The notes beneath the pieces are model-generated. The model made no database searches. It had not been told where the DNA came from and saw nothing but the letters and a program-made list of their open reading frames with translations. Positions 1 through 9,522 of a DNA stretch of 64,000 bases are shown one piece after another. Numbering within the stretch: position 1 is the stretch's first letter; the number at the start of each line of letters is the position of its first letter. The stretch spans positions 1-64,000 of the forward strand of contig JARGSG010000222.1 of assembly GCA_030374805.1 (NCBI GenBank), given 5' to 3'. A program made the translations under genes and the position numbers. The DNA comes from Gracilaria gracilis. Taxonomy: Eukaryota > Rhodophyta > Florideophyceae > Gracilariales > Gracilariaceae.

Positions 1-1254
1 CCCGAGTGCTCATTGTGTGTTTCGGCGAGCCAGTAAACACAAAGGCTACGCGTACATCCTTGTGTATGTGGACGGTCTGCTAATCTTTACTCCATCTGCA
101 GAAGAACGGTCTGGGATCCTGGAGGAGCTTCGGAGCCTGTACGAGATCCGTGTTGAGAACAAAGTAACTCTCTACCTGGGTGTGGAACCCACTTGGAGCA
201 TAGACGACGATGGTCGTTTAACTGGGATGCAACTTGCACAGCCGTTGTATATCGAAGGAATGCTTCGACGCTTTGGTCTTGACAGGAGCAAACCAGCTCG
301 CAGCCCCATGGTAGAATCTTTCTTCACAGGAATTGCGGAGGAGGAAGACAAATCCCCTCAGGATGTGCAGCTATACCAGCAGATGATCGGGTCTCTGCTG
401 TACTTGGCACTTCGCACACGCGTGGACATTCTCGCACCTGTACTCATTCTTGCACGTTATCAAAGCAACCCAACACCATACTGTCACAGGGCAGCGAAAC
501 GGGTTCTGCGCTACTTACAAGGAACTTGCAAACATGGGTTGAATTATCACGCTGGCTCCCTGGACATGGAAGCGTATTTCGATTCGGACTATGCCGGCGA
601 CAAGTGCGATCGGAAGTCCATGTCGGGATACATGATCAAGTTTGGGTCCGCCGTGGTATTCTTTGGTGCAAAGAAACAAGCTTCAGTTGCATTGTCTACT
701 GCAGAGGCTGAGTACTACGCTTTGACCATGGCAGCGCAGGAGGTTGTGTGGATGAAGCGTCTACTATCTGAACTTGACTTGGACGTCGATGGTGCAGTTC
801 CTCTACACTCGGACAACCAGGTTGCGATCGACTGGAGTGCAGGAGAAAGATGCCCATCGGGTCGCGCCAAGCACATCGATGTGAAGCTGCACTTTATTCG
901 GGAACTGGTAAAGGAGTTTGTGATTGATGTCAAGTACATTCCAACTGAGTTGAATGTTGCGCACATTCTCACGAAGCCCTTAGGTCCATTGAGTATTCAG
1001 GCCATCATGAAAAGGATTGGACTTGGTCAGGAACTCGAGGAGGAGTGTTGATGTATGGATGTGGTCGAGTGCCTGTCAGTCCCTCAAGGGTGCTCCAAGT
1101 ACTTGGAATACAAAGTTGCAGGGGAGCATGGGCACTTTTGGGCACCCTCATGAGAAAAGCGCATATGCGTGTCTCCGCGAACCGAACGTGATACTGCAAT
1201 ATGATTGGCTACTGCAAATGGCTACATGCAACGTGGTTTGCACAAGTGGAACGT
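1..1254 (+). mobile_element. Copia family A', 3' part (end of pol plus start of 3' LTR)
   Basis: The frame is open from the window's left edge to a stop at 1049-1051 and encodes the end of a Ty1/copia polyprotein. It starts at the reverse transcriptase active-site region, where YVDG stands in place of YVDD, and runs through RNase H (motifs SDYAGD and STAEAEYYAL, then SDNQVAIDW and KHIDVKLHFIRE). This order is the usual copia pol 3' end. The protein is clearly homologous to the 3' end of family A (13052-17350) but diverged from it, so I call it A'. The rest of the element lies outside the window. The 3' LTR begins directly at the stop codon. It is a partial copy; the part visible here reads open. 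It ends abruptly at about 1254, where a LINE fragment starts. Confidence 0.93.
1046..1254 (+). repeat. 3' LTR of family A' (truncated)
   Basis: The LTR begins TGTTGATG, overlapping the pol stop codon. A second copy of the same LTR begins at 21669 in front of an A' gag start. The U3 part carries the near-palindrome GCGCATATGCG (1159-1169) followed by ATTGGCTACTGCAAATG, an inverted CCAAT box with flank that recurs in families A and B. The copy stops at about 1254. Confidence 0.88.
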
Positions 1255-2405
1255 ACTAACGAAGGCGTACGACAAAGTTAACCGAAAACTACTGTCGCAA
1301 GTGTGCGCATCCAGGCTACAACCGAAGCATGCGGCAATGACTACTTTGCTGCTGCAACCAGTCAACGCTTTCATAAATGGAAATTGGAAAGATGAACAAG
1401 TACAAATGACTCTTGGAGTGCCTCAAGGTGACCCATTCAGCTGTACATTGTTATAAATGTATATTGATTTCATGCTATATCGAGTGCAGGAGGTGCCATA
1501 TCATGTGTCGGATCGAGGTGCAAGTGCATTTGCCGACGATGTGATTCTGATGGCGAAGACTGATAGCGGGCTGCAACTACTGCTAGACATATGCAGTAGT
1601 TGGGGGCAAAGAAATGCAAATGCCGTGGAACACTGCAAACGGCAAGTCGATAGTACTGCAACTGCCTGCAGACCAAAATCAGTCTGCAATATTCACACTT
1701 GCTGGTGATAAGCTGAGCGTGGTACGTAGTGCAGTATATCTGGGGGTGTCTCTAAACACCAATGGAGTAACAACCGACAAGCACATGGAACGCGTACAAA
1801 ATGCTCAACGTCGATTGGGAAGCCTAGCCGGTGCTGGTCTGCACCGGTATGGATTTGATACGCGCAGCTGTGTGAGTTTGTACCGCGCATTCGTGAGGTC
1901 GATTTACGAATATGCGTTGCATCTTGTACCGCTCACGCCTCATTTGGAAATGGCGATAGTGAAGCTTGAAGCAACGTTCTTCAAACTGATTCTTGGAAAA
2001 ATGGCATCTCGGTTTGGAACATATCGGGTGCCGATGATGCGTGCACTTTGTCGTTTAGAGTCTGCGGCTCTGCGACGAATTGTGCTCGCCTCCAAACGTC
2101 TACGGCATTATCAATCGTGTCGTGAGACGGCATTGAACCTTGAATTGGAACACAGATCGCGACAGTTGAAGGTGAACCGGGCATGTCGGCAGCTGTCGCT
2201 GTATAATGCACATCCTTCAATTCCAGCACTACGAGCTGAAATTGATAATGTGTGTACAAAAGGAATAGGAAGAATACGGGATGCGGAGTGGAAACGTGCC
2301 TCGGCAAGACGCGTTCGCAAAATCCCGTGTGCTGCCAATGGAAAATACCCACCCGTTCTTCGGTTGCGCAAAGTTTCGCACCGAATGATGGGTATCCGAT
2401 GGTAC
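1255..2405 (+). mobile_element. LINE (non-LTR retrotransposon) fragment, RT to C-terminal part of ORF2
   Basis: The translation shows reverse transcriptase motifs in order: AYDKV (motif A region), GVPQGDPFS (motif B) and FADDV (motif C). These are followed by the C-terminal region typical of non-LTR elements (YLGVSL, then a long helical part with SIYEYALHL). An in-frame TAA sits at 1454-1456 between motifs B and C. One extra G near 1600, relative to the other copies, shifts the frame just after motif C. The same C-terminal part recurs at 4727-5904, 22260-23439 and 27243-28433. This copy has the most 5' sequence of the four but lacks the 3' end: it stops at 2405, where the others continue to a poly(A). 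It is dead. Confidence 0.92.
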
Positions 2406-2880
2406 GGTGGTGGCCAGTTATGCGTTAGCGGAGTATATGTTACTATAGGCCATTGTGAGGGATTGTGCAATGTATGCGATTCTGGGCTACTATGAAGGGT
2501 TTTGGAGCGAATGTGTGATTCTGAGCTGCGCGAGCGGGTTTGCTGTGCCAGATCGAAATTGTCGATTTTTTAGAGCAAGATATGGATCATGGAGTTGGCA
2601 TTGGATTTGGCATGATTTGATTTAGTTGTTTGAATTCGTATTGTGTTTTGCGCGCGCTTTTGCTGTCAAAGTGTACACTTTGACAACGTGTGCAGTTATG
2701 TCGCTGGCTGCGATGGCGGCGGCGCGCGCTAGAGTATTTGTAGGTTGCGATCGCTGCCCGATCACTAAACTCGGGGAGAAGGTGGCCTACCCCCTTTGTT
2801 TGTCTTACTTCAATCGCAGTAATCCAACACTTGTAACGAAGGCAATGAGACACCATCTTTTAAGCAGGAAAAAACTGACG
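2406..2880 (+). mobile_element. Diverged LTR relic related to family A
   Basis: The sequence aligns by eye with the middle of the family A LTR (read from the minus strand near 18700-18450). Shared blocks include GCGATTCTGGGCT, GATTTTTTAGA and TATTTGTAGGTTGCGATCG. It is clearly older or from another subfamily than the A LTRs at 12341-13057 and 18357-19072, because substitutions and small gaps are frequent. It has no coding potential. Its right end is indistinct and passes into the hairpin array. Confidence 0.7.
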
Positions 2881-3020
2881 AGACAGTGAGAGGTTAAATC
2901 TCAGAATGATCTTCAAAAACCCTCCCTCTCTCACTGACCTTAAAAGCAAATTGAATTCCAGTTCTTTTTTTAAAACCTGCAAAGCAACACACTTTCTGCC
3001 TCAATGCCATCACAGAAGCG
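2881..3020. other. Spacer before hairpin array
   Basis: No gene is seen. A 9-bp perfect inverted repeat (CAGTGAGAG at 2885-2893, CTCTCACTG at 2928-2936) may form a hairpin. A sequence near 2975-3000 resembles a decayed unit of the array that follows. Confidence 0.4.
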
Positions 3021-3728
3021 ATCTAGACATGCACAAATGACAACCTTCTAGATCCTTGAACCATATATTTTCTCCAAGCATGTAACAAATAACAACCTCT
3101 TGGAAAAACTTCTCTTCCGTAGATTTACCAGACATGCAAATCAGGACAACCTTCTGGTTCACCCACAATCATTTGAACACCGGACATGCAACACAGAGCA
3201 ACCTTCCGGATCAAATTCATCATGATCATGCCCTAAACATGCCAAAATAACAACTTTCTAGGTCCATGAAATAAAGCAGTTCTCCGAGCATGTAACACAT
3301 ACCAATCTCTCGGAGCAACAATCATCTCAATGTTCAACCAGACATGCAACACAATAGCAACCTTCCGGTTCAACACAAACGTTCTGTACACCAAACGTGC
3401 ATAACAAAGCAACCTTCCGGGTCAGAAACACATACTCATACGCTGGACATGCAAAACAACGCAACCTTCCAGCTCAACAGCTCTCCTCTAGATACCGGAC
3501 ATGCAAAAACACAGCAACCTTCCGGAAACAATAAGAATATAACAGTCATCCCGGGCACGCAAAACAACAACCTTCTGAGCTTCTTTGGCGATCAGAAATT
3601 TCAGACACGTACATCACAACCTTCTGATACTTTCATTGTACTCAGACATGCATAAGGACAACCTCCCGGAATGCGTGGAGAAAACAGTTACACAGAGTCT
3701 CAGGCATGAAAACACTGAACCTCTTGAG
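3021..3728 (+). repeat. Array of about 14 hairpin units, about 53-bp period
   Basis: Each unit holds a short inverted repeat around a loop of about 20 nt. The loop starts CATGYAA (variants CACG, CGTG) and ends ACAACCT. Clear stems are at 3021-3055 (GATCTAGA/TCTAGATC), 3074-3105 (TCCAAG/CTTGGA), 3128-3159 (ACCAGA/TCTGGT), 3181-3210 (CCGGA/TCCGG), 3283-3316 (CTCCGAG/CTCGGAG), 3442-3473 (GCTGGA/TCCAGC), 3495-3525, 3601-3627 (TCAGA/TCTGA) and 3699-3728 (CTCAGG/CTTGAG). Units near 3233, 3337, 3391, 3551 and 3643 are imperfect. The two arms change together from unit to unit while the loop ends stay fixed, which implies selection or repair acting on the paired structure. The array lies between an A-like LTR relic and a B leader relic. 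Its function is unknown. Confidence 0.85.
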
Positions 3729-3773
3729 TTCCATTAAACACAAAAGCAAAAGCAAGCAACAAACAAATGATCA

Positions 3774-4726
3774 TCGGGCCCACTGGCAGGAAATACTATT
3801 CCCGGTACCCTAGGGAGTCGAACTCCTGACCCCCGGAGACCTTCCGGGGAGGAAACGACTTCTGCAGTCCACCATCTCCCGCGTTCAAGGAGAAGGCGCG
3901 ATGCTCTCTACGAGATGTCCAGAGGACGGTTAATGACCAAAGATATGCCTTCACCAAGTAAAACCCTCTCTGATCTCTTCCAAGAACTTGCGCGACCTTG
4001 AAACAGCAGCTACTTTGACACCCAAGGTACGCTTCTAGCGAGCAATCAATGAAGATCACAAGCGGCCTGATCCCAATGGGAGGTCAGCCTTCGATACGTT
4101 GCCTCTCCGTACTAAAAGCCCACTGGACAAACCAATGGGTCAATTGCACGGACCAAAAGCTCCTTATGGATGCCTTCACCGCCATCCAAGCACCTAACAC
4201 ACAGTCAGATTCAACAAACAAAAAACAAACACCACAACCCAAGTGCAGTACGCCACGGCACCCCGTTAGCTTCAGCGCTCGCGGTACAACACCGTTATCG
4301 GCCCAAAAAGACCGGTGGAGCCCGCTAGTCAGCACGTCCGCCTTGGTTCAAGCCGCCTGGCTCCCGTCCCCGATTACTCGGATCAACCGTTCGTCGCACA
4401 GGTTATGCAGCGATGACCAAAAATGCCGAGCACACATGTAGTGCACGGACTTCAACAACAACAGCTGAGCACAAAGCTAGTGCACAGACTTCGATAAAAA
4501 TGGTCTCAACCTCTCGGATCAGAACCCGTAAACACGACGCGGGGATCCCGACAACAAGACCAATAGAAGGAGACCAAACCAATCAGATAGCGATGGACAA
4601 CAAGGGCAACAACGAGCACCCAACACACAATCACAATAGAGAGTCAACGTCGAACCACTACCAACACGACACCCTCAGGGAGGAACGCAATCGAAAAAAG
4701 GAATTACAACACCAACGAAACCAACC
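3774..4726 (-). mobile_element. Copia family B leader and LTR relic
   Basis: This stretch matches 6853-7790, 24389-25330 and, in reverse, 33886-32950, that is the U5/leader end of the family B LTR. It begins at the conserved leader end (GGGCCCACTGGCAGG in plus orientation) and breaks off at the poly(T) of a LINE fragment. It has more differences from the other B copies than they have from each other, so it is probably older. It has no coding capacity. Confidence 0.85.
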
Positions 4727-5904
4727 TTTTTTTTTTCAATCAATTGCTTTTTATTTATAGTGTTCCCAATGTCCCATGAAGAGCAGCAGGGTAACACTGT
4801 CAAGGTGTAAACTAACTTGGTCAATTACGAACCAACGCAATCATTCTTACTACTTATAGCACAGATTTACAACTGTGCTTCTTCCAATACCTCTAGTATT
4901 TCGGTCGCCTCCTGTCTCTCTCCAGGTGACCAATCTTCCATTCCGAGTAGTACCTTCAGTCTTCCGTACTTCCAGTACTCGTGCCCAAGTACATCACGTG
5001 CCTCCATTGGGTTCGCTGGGAACTCATTGAAGTACCATCGGATACCCATCATTCGGTGCGAAACTTTGCGCAACCGAAGAACGGGTGGGTATTTTCCATT
5101 CGCAGCACACGGGATTTTGCGAACGCGTCTTGCCGAGGCACGTTTCCACTCCGCATCCCGTATTCTTCCTATTCCTTTTGTACACACATTATCAATTTCA
5201 GCTCGTAGTGCTGGAATTGAAGGATGTGCATTATACAGCGACAGCTGCCGACATGCCCGGTTCACCTTCAACTGTCGCGATCTGTGTTCCAATTCAAGGT
5301 TCAATACCGTCTCACGACACGATTGATAATGCCGTAGACGTTTGGAGGCGAGCACAATTCGTCGCAGAGCCGCAGACTCTAAACGACAAAGTGCACGCAT
5401 CATCGGCACCCGATATGTTCCAAACCGAGATGCCATTTTTCCAAGAATCAGTTTGAAGAACGTTGCTTCAAGCTTCACTATCGCCATTTCCAAATGAGGC
5501 GTGAGCGGTACAAGATGCAACGCATATTCGTAAATCGACCTCACGAATGCGCGGTACAAACTCACACAGCTGCGCGTATCAAATCCATTCCGGTGCAGAC
5601 CAGCACCGGCTAGGCTTCCCAATCGACGTTGAGCATTTTGTACGCGTTCCATGTGCTTGTCGGTTGTTACTCCATTGGTGTTTAGAGACACCCCCAGATA
5701 TACTGCACTACGTACCACGCTCAGCTTATCACCAGCAAGTGTGAATATTGCAGACTGATTTTGGTCTGCAGGCAGTTGCAGTACTATCGACTTGCCGTTT
5801 GCAGTGTTCCACGGCATTTGCATTTCTTTGCCCCAACTACTGCATATGTCTAGCAGTAGTTGCAGCCCGCTATCGGTCTTCGCCATCAGAATCACATCGT
5901 CGGC
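4727..5904 (-). mobile_element. LINE fragment, 5'-truncated, poly(A) end at 4727
   Basis: This is the reverse-strand copy of the LINE 3' end. The poly(A) reads as a T run at 4727-4736. The ORF2 C-terminal part follows up to the RT motif C region (DDVILMAK) at about 5904, where it is fused to family B gag sequence. The frame of the ORF2 tail is open from the junction to its stop near 4867. The fragment plus its B neighbour is nearly identical to 22260-26265, so the LINE and B parts have been copied together. Confidence 0.92.
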
Positions 5905-8729
5905 ATCGTATCGGAATCTGTCGCAATGAGACATACAAAGTCAGAATCGTCGCCACTCGCACCAAGCTCACAGCTGAGCCCGGTATTCACATTGGGGTGA
6001 GCAGCATCGACCTGATTCTTGTTAGCCCCATCACGTTGTCTCTTGTAACAGTTATTCTGGATGTGACCCTTCTTGCTACAATAGTAACATATAATTGACT
6101 TCAATGACCTCTGACGCCGGGCCAAAACTGCGTCACTTCCGGACTCCTCCTTGGCAGGATCATTCATTCGCTGCTCTTCTTGCAGCAAACGACTCTTCAC
6201 GACCTCCAAATTGAGCTCGCGATCCGCAATCATGGTGTCGATAGCCACAATGAGGTGCTCGAAACGTTCCGGAAGTCCACATAAGGTAGCCATTGCAATG
6301 TCTTCTTCTTCAACTTTGACGTCCATGCTCTTGAGATCAGAAGCCAAGTGACGAACATGATTGATGAATTGCAACATCTTCTGGTCGTCACGCATTTTGG
6401 CGGTGTAGAAAGCACGTCTGGCATTGATTCGGTTGAGAAGAGTCTTCCTCTGGAAAACATTGCATATGGCCTTCCACACATCGGCAGCAGCCTCTACATC
6501 GCGCACATGATCCAAATGTTCGTCACTGAGCGTAAGTCCAATGATAGCTCTGGACTTTGAGTCGCGAGTTTCCTACTTGGACAATTCTTCTGGATCGGTG
6601 GGTGGAGAACTGGTGAGGTGATTCTTGAGATCCTTGAGCGCAAGCACAAGCTGAACTTTCTCCTTCCAGATATGGAAATTATCCTCACCCAACTTCTCAA
6701 TCTTGATCCCAGTGAACGAGTCCATGCCGCAATGTGAGATTAAAAGCGATCCCAGATGAAAGAAATGGCAGACACAACAGGAAAACAGCAAACCACAACA
6801 ACAAACAAACAACAACAATAACAACAACAATAAAAACAAATAAAACTTTAATAGTGGGGCCCACTGGCAAGAAATACTATTCCCGGTACCCTAGGGAGTC
6901 GGACCCCTGACCCCCGGAGACCTTCCGGGTAGGAAACGACTTCTTCAGTCTACCTACTCCTGCGTTCAAGGAGAAGGCGCATTGCTCTCTACGAGAAGTC
7001 CAGAGGATGGTTAGTGGCCAAAGATATGCCTTCACCAAGTAAAACCCTCTCTGATCTCTTGCAAGAACTTGCGCGACCTTGAAACAGCAGCTACTTTGAC
7101 ACCCAAGGTACGCTTCTAGCGAGTAATCAATGAAGATCACAAGCGGCCTGATCCCAATGGGAGGTCAGCCTTCGATACGTTGCCTCCCCGTACTAAAAGC
7201 CCACTGGACAAGCCAATGAGTCAATTGAACGGATAAAAGCTCCTCATGGATGCCTTCAGCGCCGTCCAAGCACCTCACACACAGTCAGGTTCAACAAACA
7301 AAAGTCAAACACCACAACCAAAGTGCAGTACGCCACGGCACCCCGTTAGCTTTAGCGCTCGCGGTACAACACCGTTATCGGCCCAAAAGGACCGGTGGAG
7401 CCCGCTAGTCAGCACGTCCGCCTTGGTTCAAGCCGCCTGGCTCCCGTACCCGATTACTCGGATCAACCGTTCGTCGCACAGGTATTGCAGTGATGACCAA
7501 AAATGCCGAGCACACACGTAGTGCACGGACTTCAACAACAACTGCTGAGCACAAAGCTAGTGCCCAGACCTCAATAAAAACGGTCTCAACCTCTCGGCTC
7601 AGATCCCGCAAACAAGACGCGAGGATCCCAACAACAAGAACAATAGAGGGAGACCAAACAAATCGGATAGCGATCGACAACAAGGGCAACAACGAGCACC
7701 CAAACACAATCAAGATAGAGAGTCAACGTCGAACCACTACCAACACAACGCCCTCAGGGAGGAATGCAAAACGTACAAGGAATACCAACACCAACCAACA
7801 ACACGGTCAACACACCCGACGCAACGAGAAGACGGAGATAGAGAAAAAGCGAAACGGGTGAACGGCGGTGTGGGAGAGCGGCAAGAGACGAACGATAACA
7901 GCAGAGGTCAGCGGGGCTGGGCCCATAACCTGATGGAGGTTATAGCTGGGAAGGGAAGGTTGATGCAAAGGGAAGGTGGGGATATGCAAAGAAAGTTCGC
8001 CAGCTCTGGCTCGGATCTACTTGGAGGTGCTTCTGTCACAACTTATATAGCACTACGTCGTCGCACTACCGCTCACTTCCACTCGGAGTAAAACCTAAGC
8101 CACCAAGCGGGGACACTCAATACTACCAATCATCATCTAACATAACATGGTAACACTGCCACAATTCATGACAGCTTACAACCAACAAGGAACAACAGTG
8201 CACAACAGTGCACAACAAGTTATGTGCGTACTCAACAAGTTACGTGCCTACACATAACGATGACCATGCACAAATTCACATTGTGCCAATACACTGTAAT
8301 CCGTACACCACACCAATATGTGTATGCTCCAGCTCACCAAGTACCACGTAACCACAAATTCACTCAATGCCATAAGTTCCACAACATGGTACCACAGTGT
8401 TCGTGCAATCCTCATGACTGTACCTGACTCATCACCATAGTGCACCAAGTTGCATCAATGTGTTCAACATGTCCACGTACATAACTGTGCATACTGCCCA
8501 GCATACCATCTGTGCTAGCTACACACGTGTAGCCCAGAACAACCCAGTAATGCCATAAGACTTGTACACAGTACGTTGCATGTGCACATTTGCAGTAGCC
8601 AATCAGAAGCCAGTTTCACGTTGAGTTTGCACAAACGCGCATATGCGCTTTTCCAGCAGCACCCTCCAAAACAGCCCATGCTCCCCTGCACTTTTGGTTT
8701 CAGTGACAGCACTAGGTCAACATCCGACA
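5905..8729 (-). mobile_element. Copia family B, 5' part: LTR, leader and gag
   Basis: Reading on the minus strand, the LTR begins TGTCGGATG at 8729, runs about 1.9 kb to the conserved leader end near 6853, and gag starts with MDSFTGIK at 6725. Gag is of the copia UBN2 type and ends with a zinc knuckle (CYYCSKKGHIQNNC, CX2CX4HX4C). It stops at about 5905, where it joins the LINE fragment; pol is absent. The gag frame carries one visible break. The LTR contains a TATA-like TATATAG and the shared U3 palindrome at 8637-8648. It abuts a family C LTR at 8730. Confidence 0.9.
8637..8648 (-). promoter_or_regulatory. Shared U3 palindrome GCGCATATGCGC with nearby CCAAT box
   Basis: A perfect 12-bp palindrome lies in the B LTR. 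About 45 bp further into the LTR is ATTGGCTACTGCAAATG, an inverted CCAAT box with a conserved flank. The same pair occurs in LTRs of families A and B, with palindromes at 12933-12944, 18958-18969, 26173-26184, 30268-30279, 32083-32094 and 42257-42268, and with one change in A' at 1159. The rest of these LTRs is much less alike, so the module looks like a conserved promoter part. Its function is inferred. Confidence 0.65.
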
Positions 8730-9261
8730 TGAACTTGTTGGCTGTGTTTGGTTCAAGTCATATGGTTTACAGGTACTTGTTGCTGACGTGTGACTTGGGG
8801 AGCCTAGACATACACATTATGGCGTCGTGTACAGATTACAGGTTGCAGGCAACAGGTGTGGGTGTTTGTGTATGGATTGTCTTGGTCTGGTCATTATGGT
8901 GCGCTGTCGTATTGTGTGCATGCATTGTCATGGATGCGCATGGTTCTATATTGTTGTACATTGTTGTGCAATATTGTACGGAATTGTTTTGCACTGCTGT
9001 GCACTGCTGTGCACTGTTGTGCTTTGTTACTTGTAAGCTGTCATGAATTGTGGCAGCGTTACCATGTCATGTTAGAAGATGATTGGTAGTATTGAGTGTC
9101 CCTGCTTAGTGGCTTAGGTTTTACTCAGAGTTGGAGTTGTTCGGTGGTGCAACGAAGAAGTGCTATATAAGTTGCGAGCACAGCACCTCCAAGTAAATCC
9201 CAGCCAGAGCTGGCGAACTTCCCTTGCATCCCCTCAACTTTCCCTTCCAGCTATAACCTCC
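8730..9261 (+). repeat. Family C LTR fragment (plus orientation)
   Basis: The fragment is homologous to 11459-12030 in inverted orientation and, in its second half, to the family B LTR (shared blocks around TATATAAGTTG, CCAGCCAGAGCTGGCGAAC and CAGCTATAACCTCCATC). It is cut at its left by the B LTR and at its right by a LINE 5' fragment. A TATA-like TATATAAG lies near 9163. No internal coding region of family C is present in the window. Confidence 0.75.
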
Positions 9262-9306
9262 ATCACCGCAGTGCCGTACTTGGCCTCGACCTTCGTAGAC
9301 AAGCGT

Positions 9307-9522
9307 TCACCATTGAAAATCGTGATCCCACCTCTCGGCGCACGACTCCTCCGCTTCCAGCGCCACTCTCACATGTGGCAATGCCAACGACACCTCATCG
9401 GAGGGACGTCGCCATGTTTCCACAACGCACAGAAAGTCTAATCCTAAAACTTTCCATGCACGGTGGACTTCGGCCTCGCTATGTGCGAGACCTCTCACGT
9501 TGAAAGTACCAACTCGGATCAC
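9307..9522 (-). pseudogene. LINE ORF2 start, APE-type endonuclease (truncated)
   Basis: The frame begins VGTFNVRGL, the N-terminal strand of APE-type endonucleases with the conserved Asn. It continues to VVETWRRPSDEV, which carries the catalytic Glu region. It ends after about 70 codons where the LINE fragment is cut and joined to LTR-derived sequence, so the rest of the endonuclease and the RT are missing. It overlaps the ORF1 stop (GTTGTGATC, with the ORF1 TGA inside), an arrangement compatible with termination-reinitiation or a frame change. No ATG opens it. Confidence 0.8.

Noticed and set aside
3021-3728. CRISPR-like array
   Set aside because: Spacing is regular, but there is no identical repeat alternating with unique spacers; the constant part is the hairpin loop and the stems vary. 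The context is eukaryotic retroelements.
3810-3850. tRNA gene at the T-arm-like hairpin
   Set aside because: Only a GGAGT-TCG-ACTCC-type hairpin is present; no acceptor, D-arm or anticodon arm can be placed around it.
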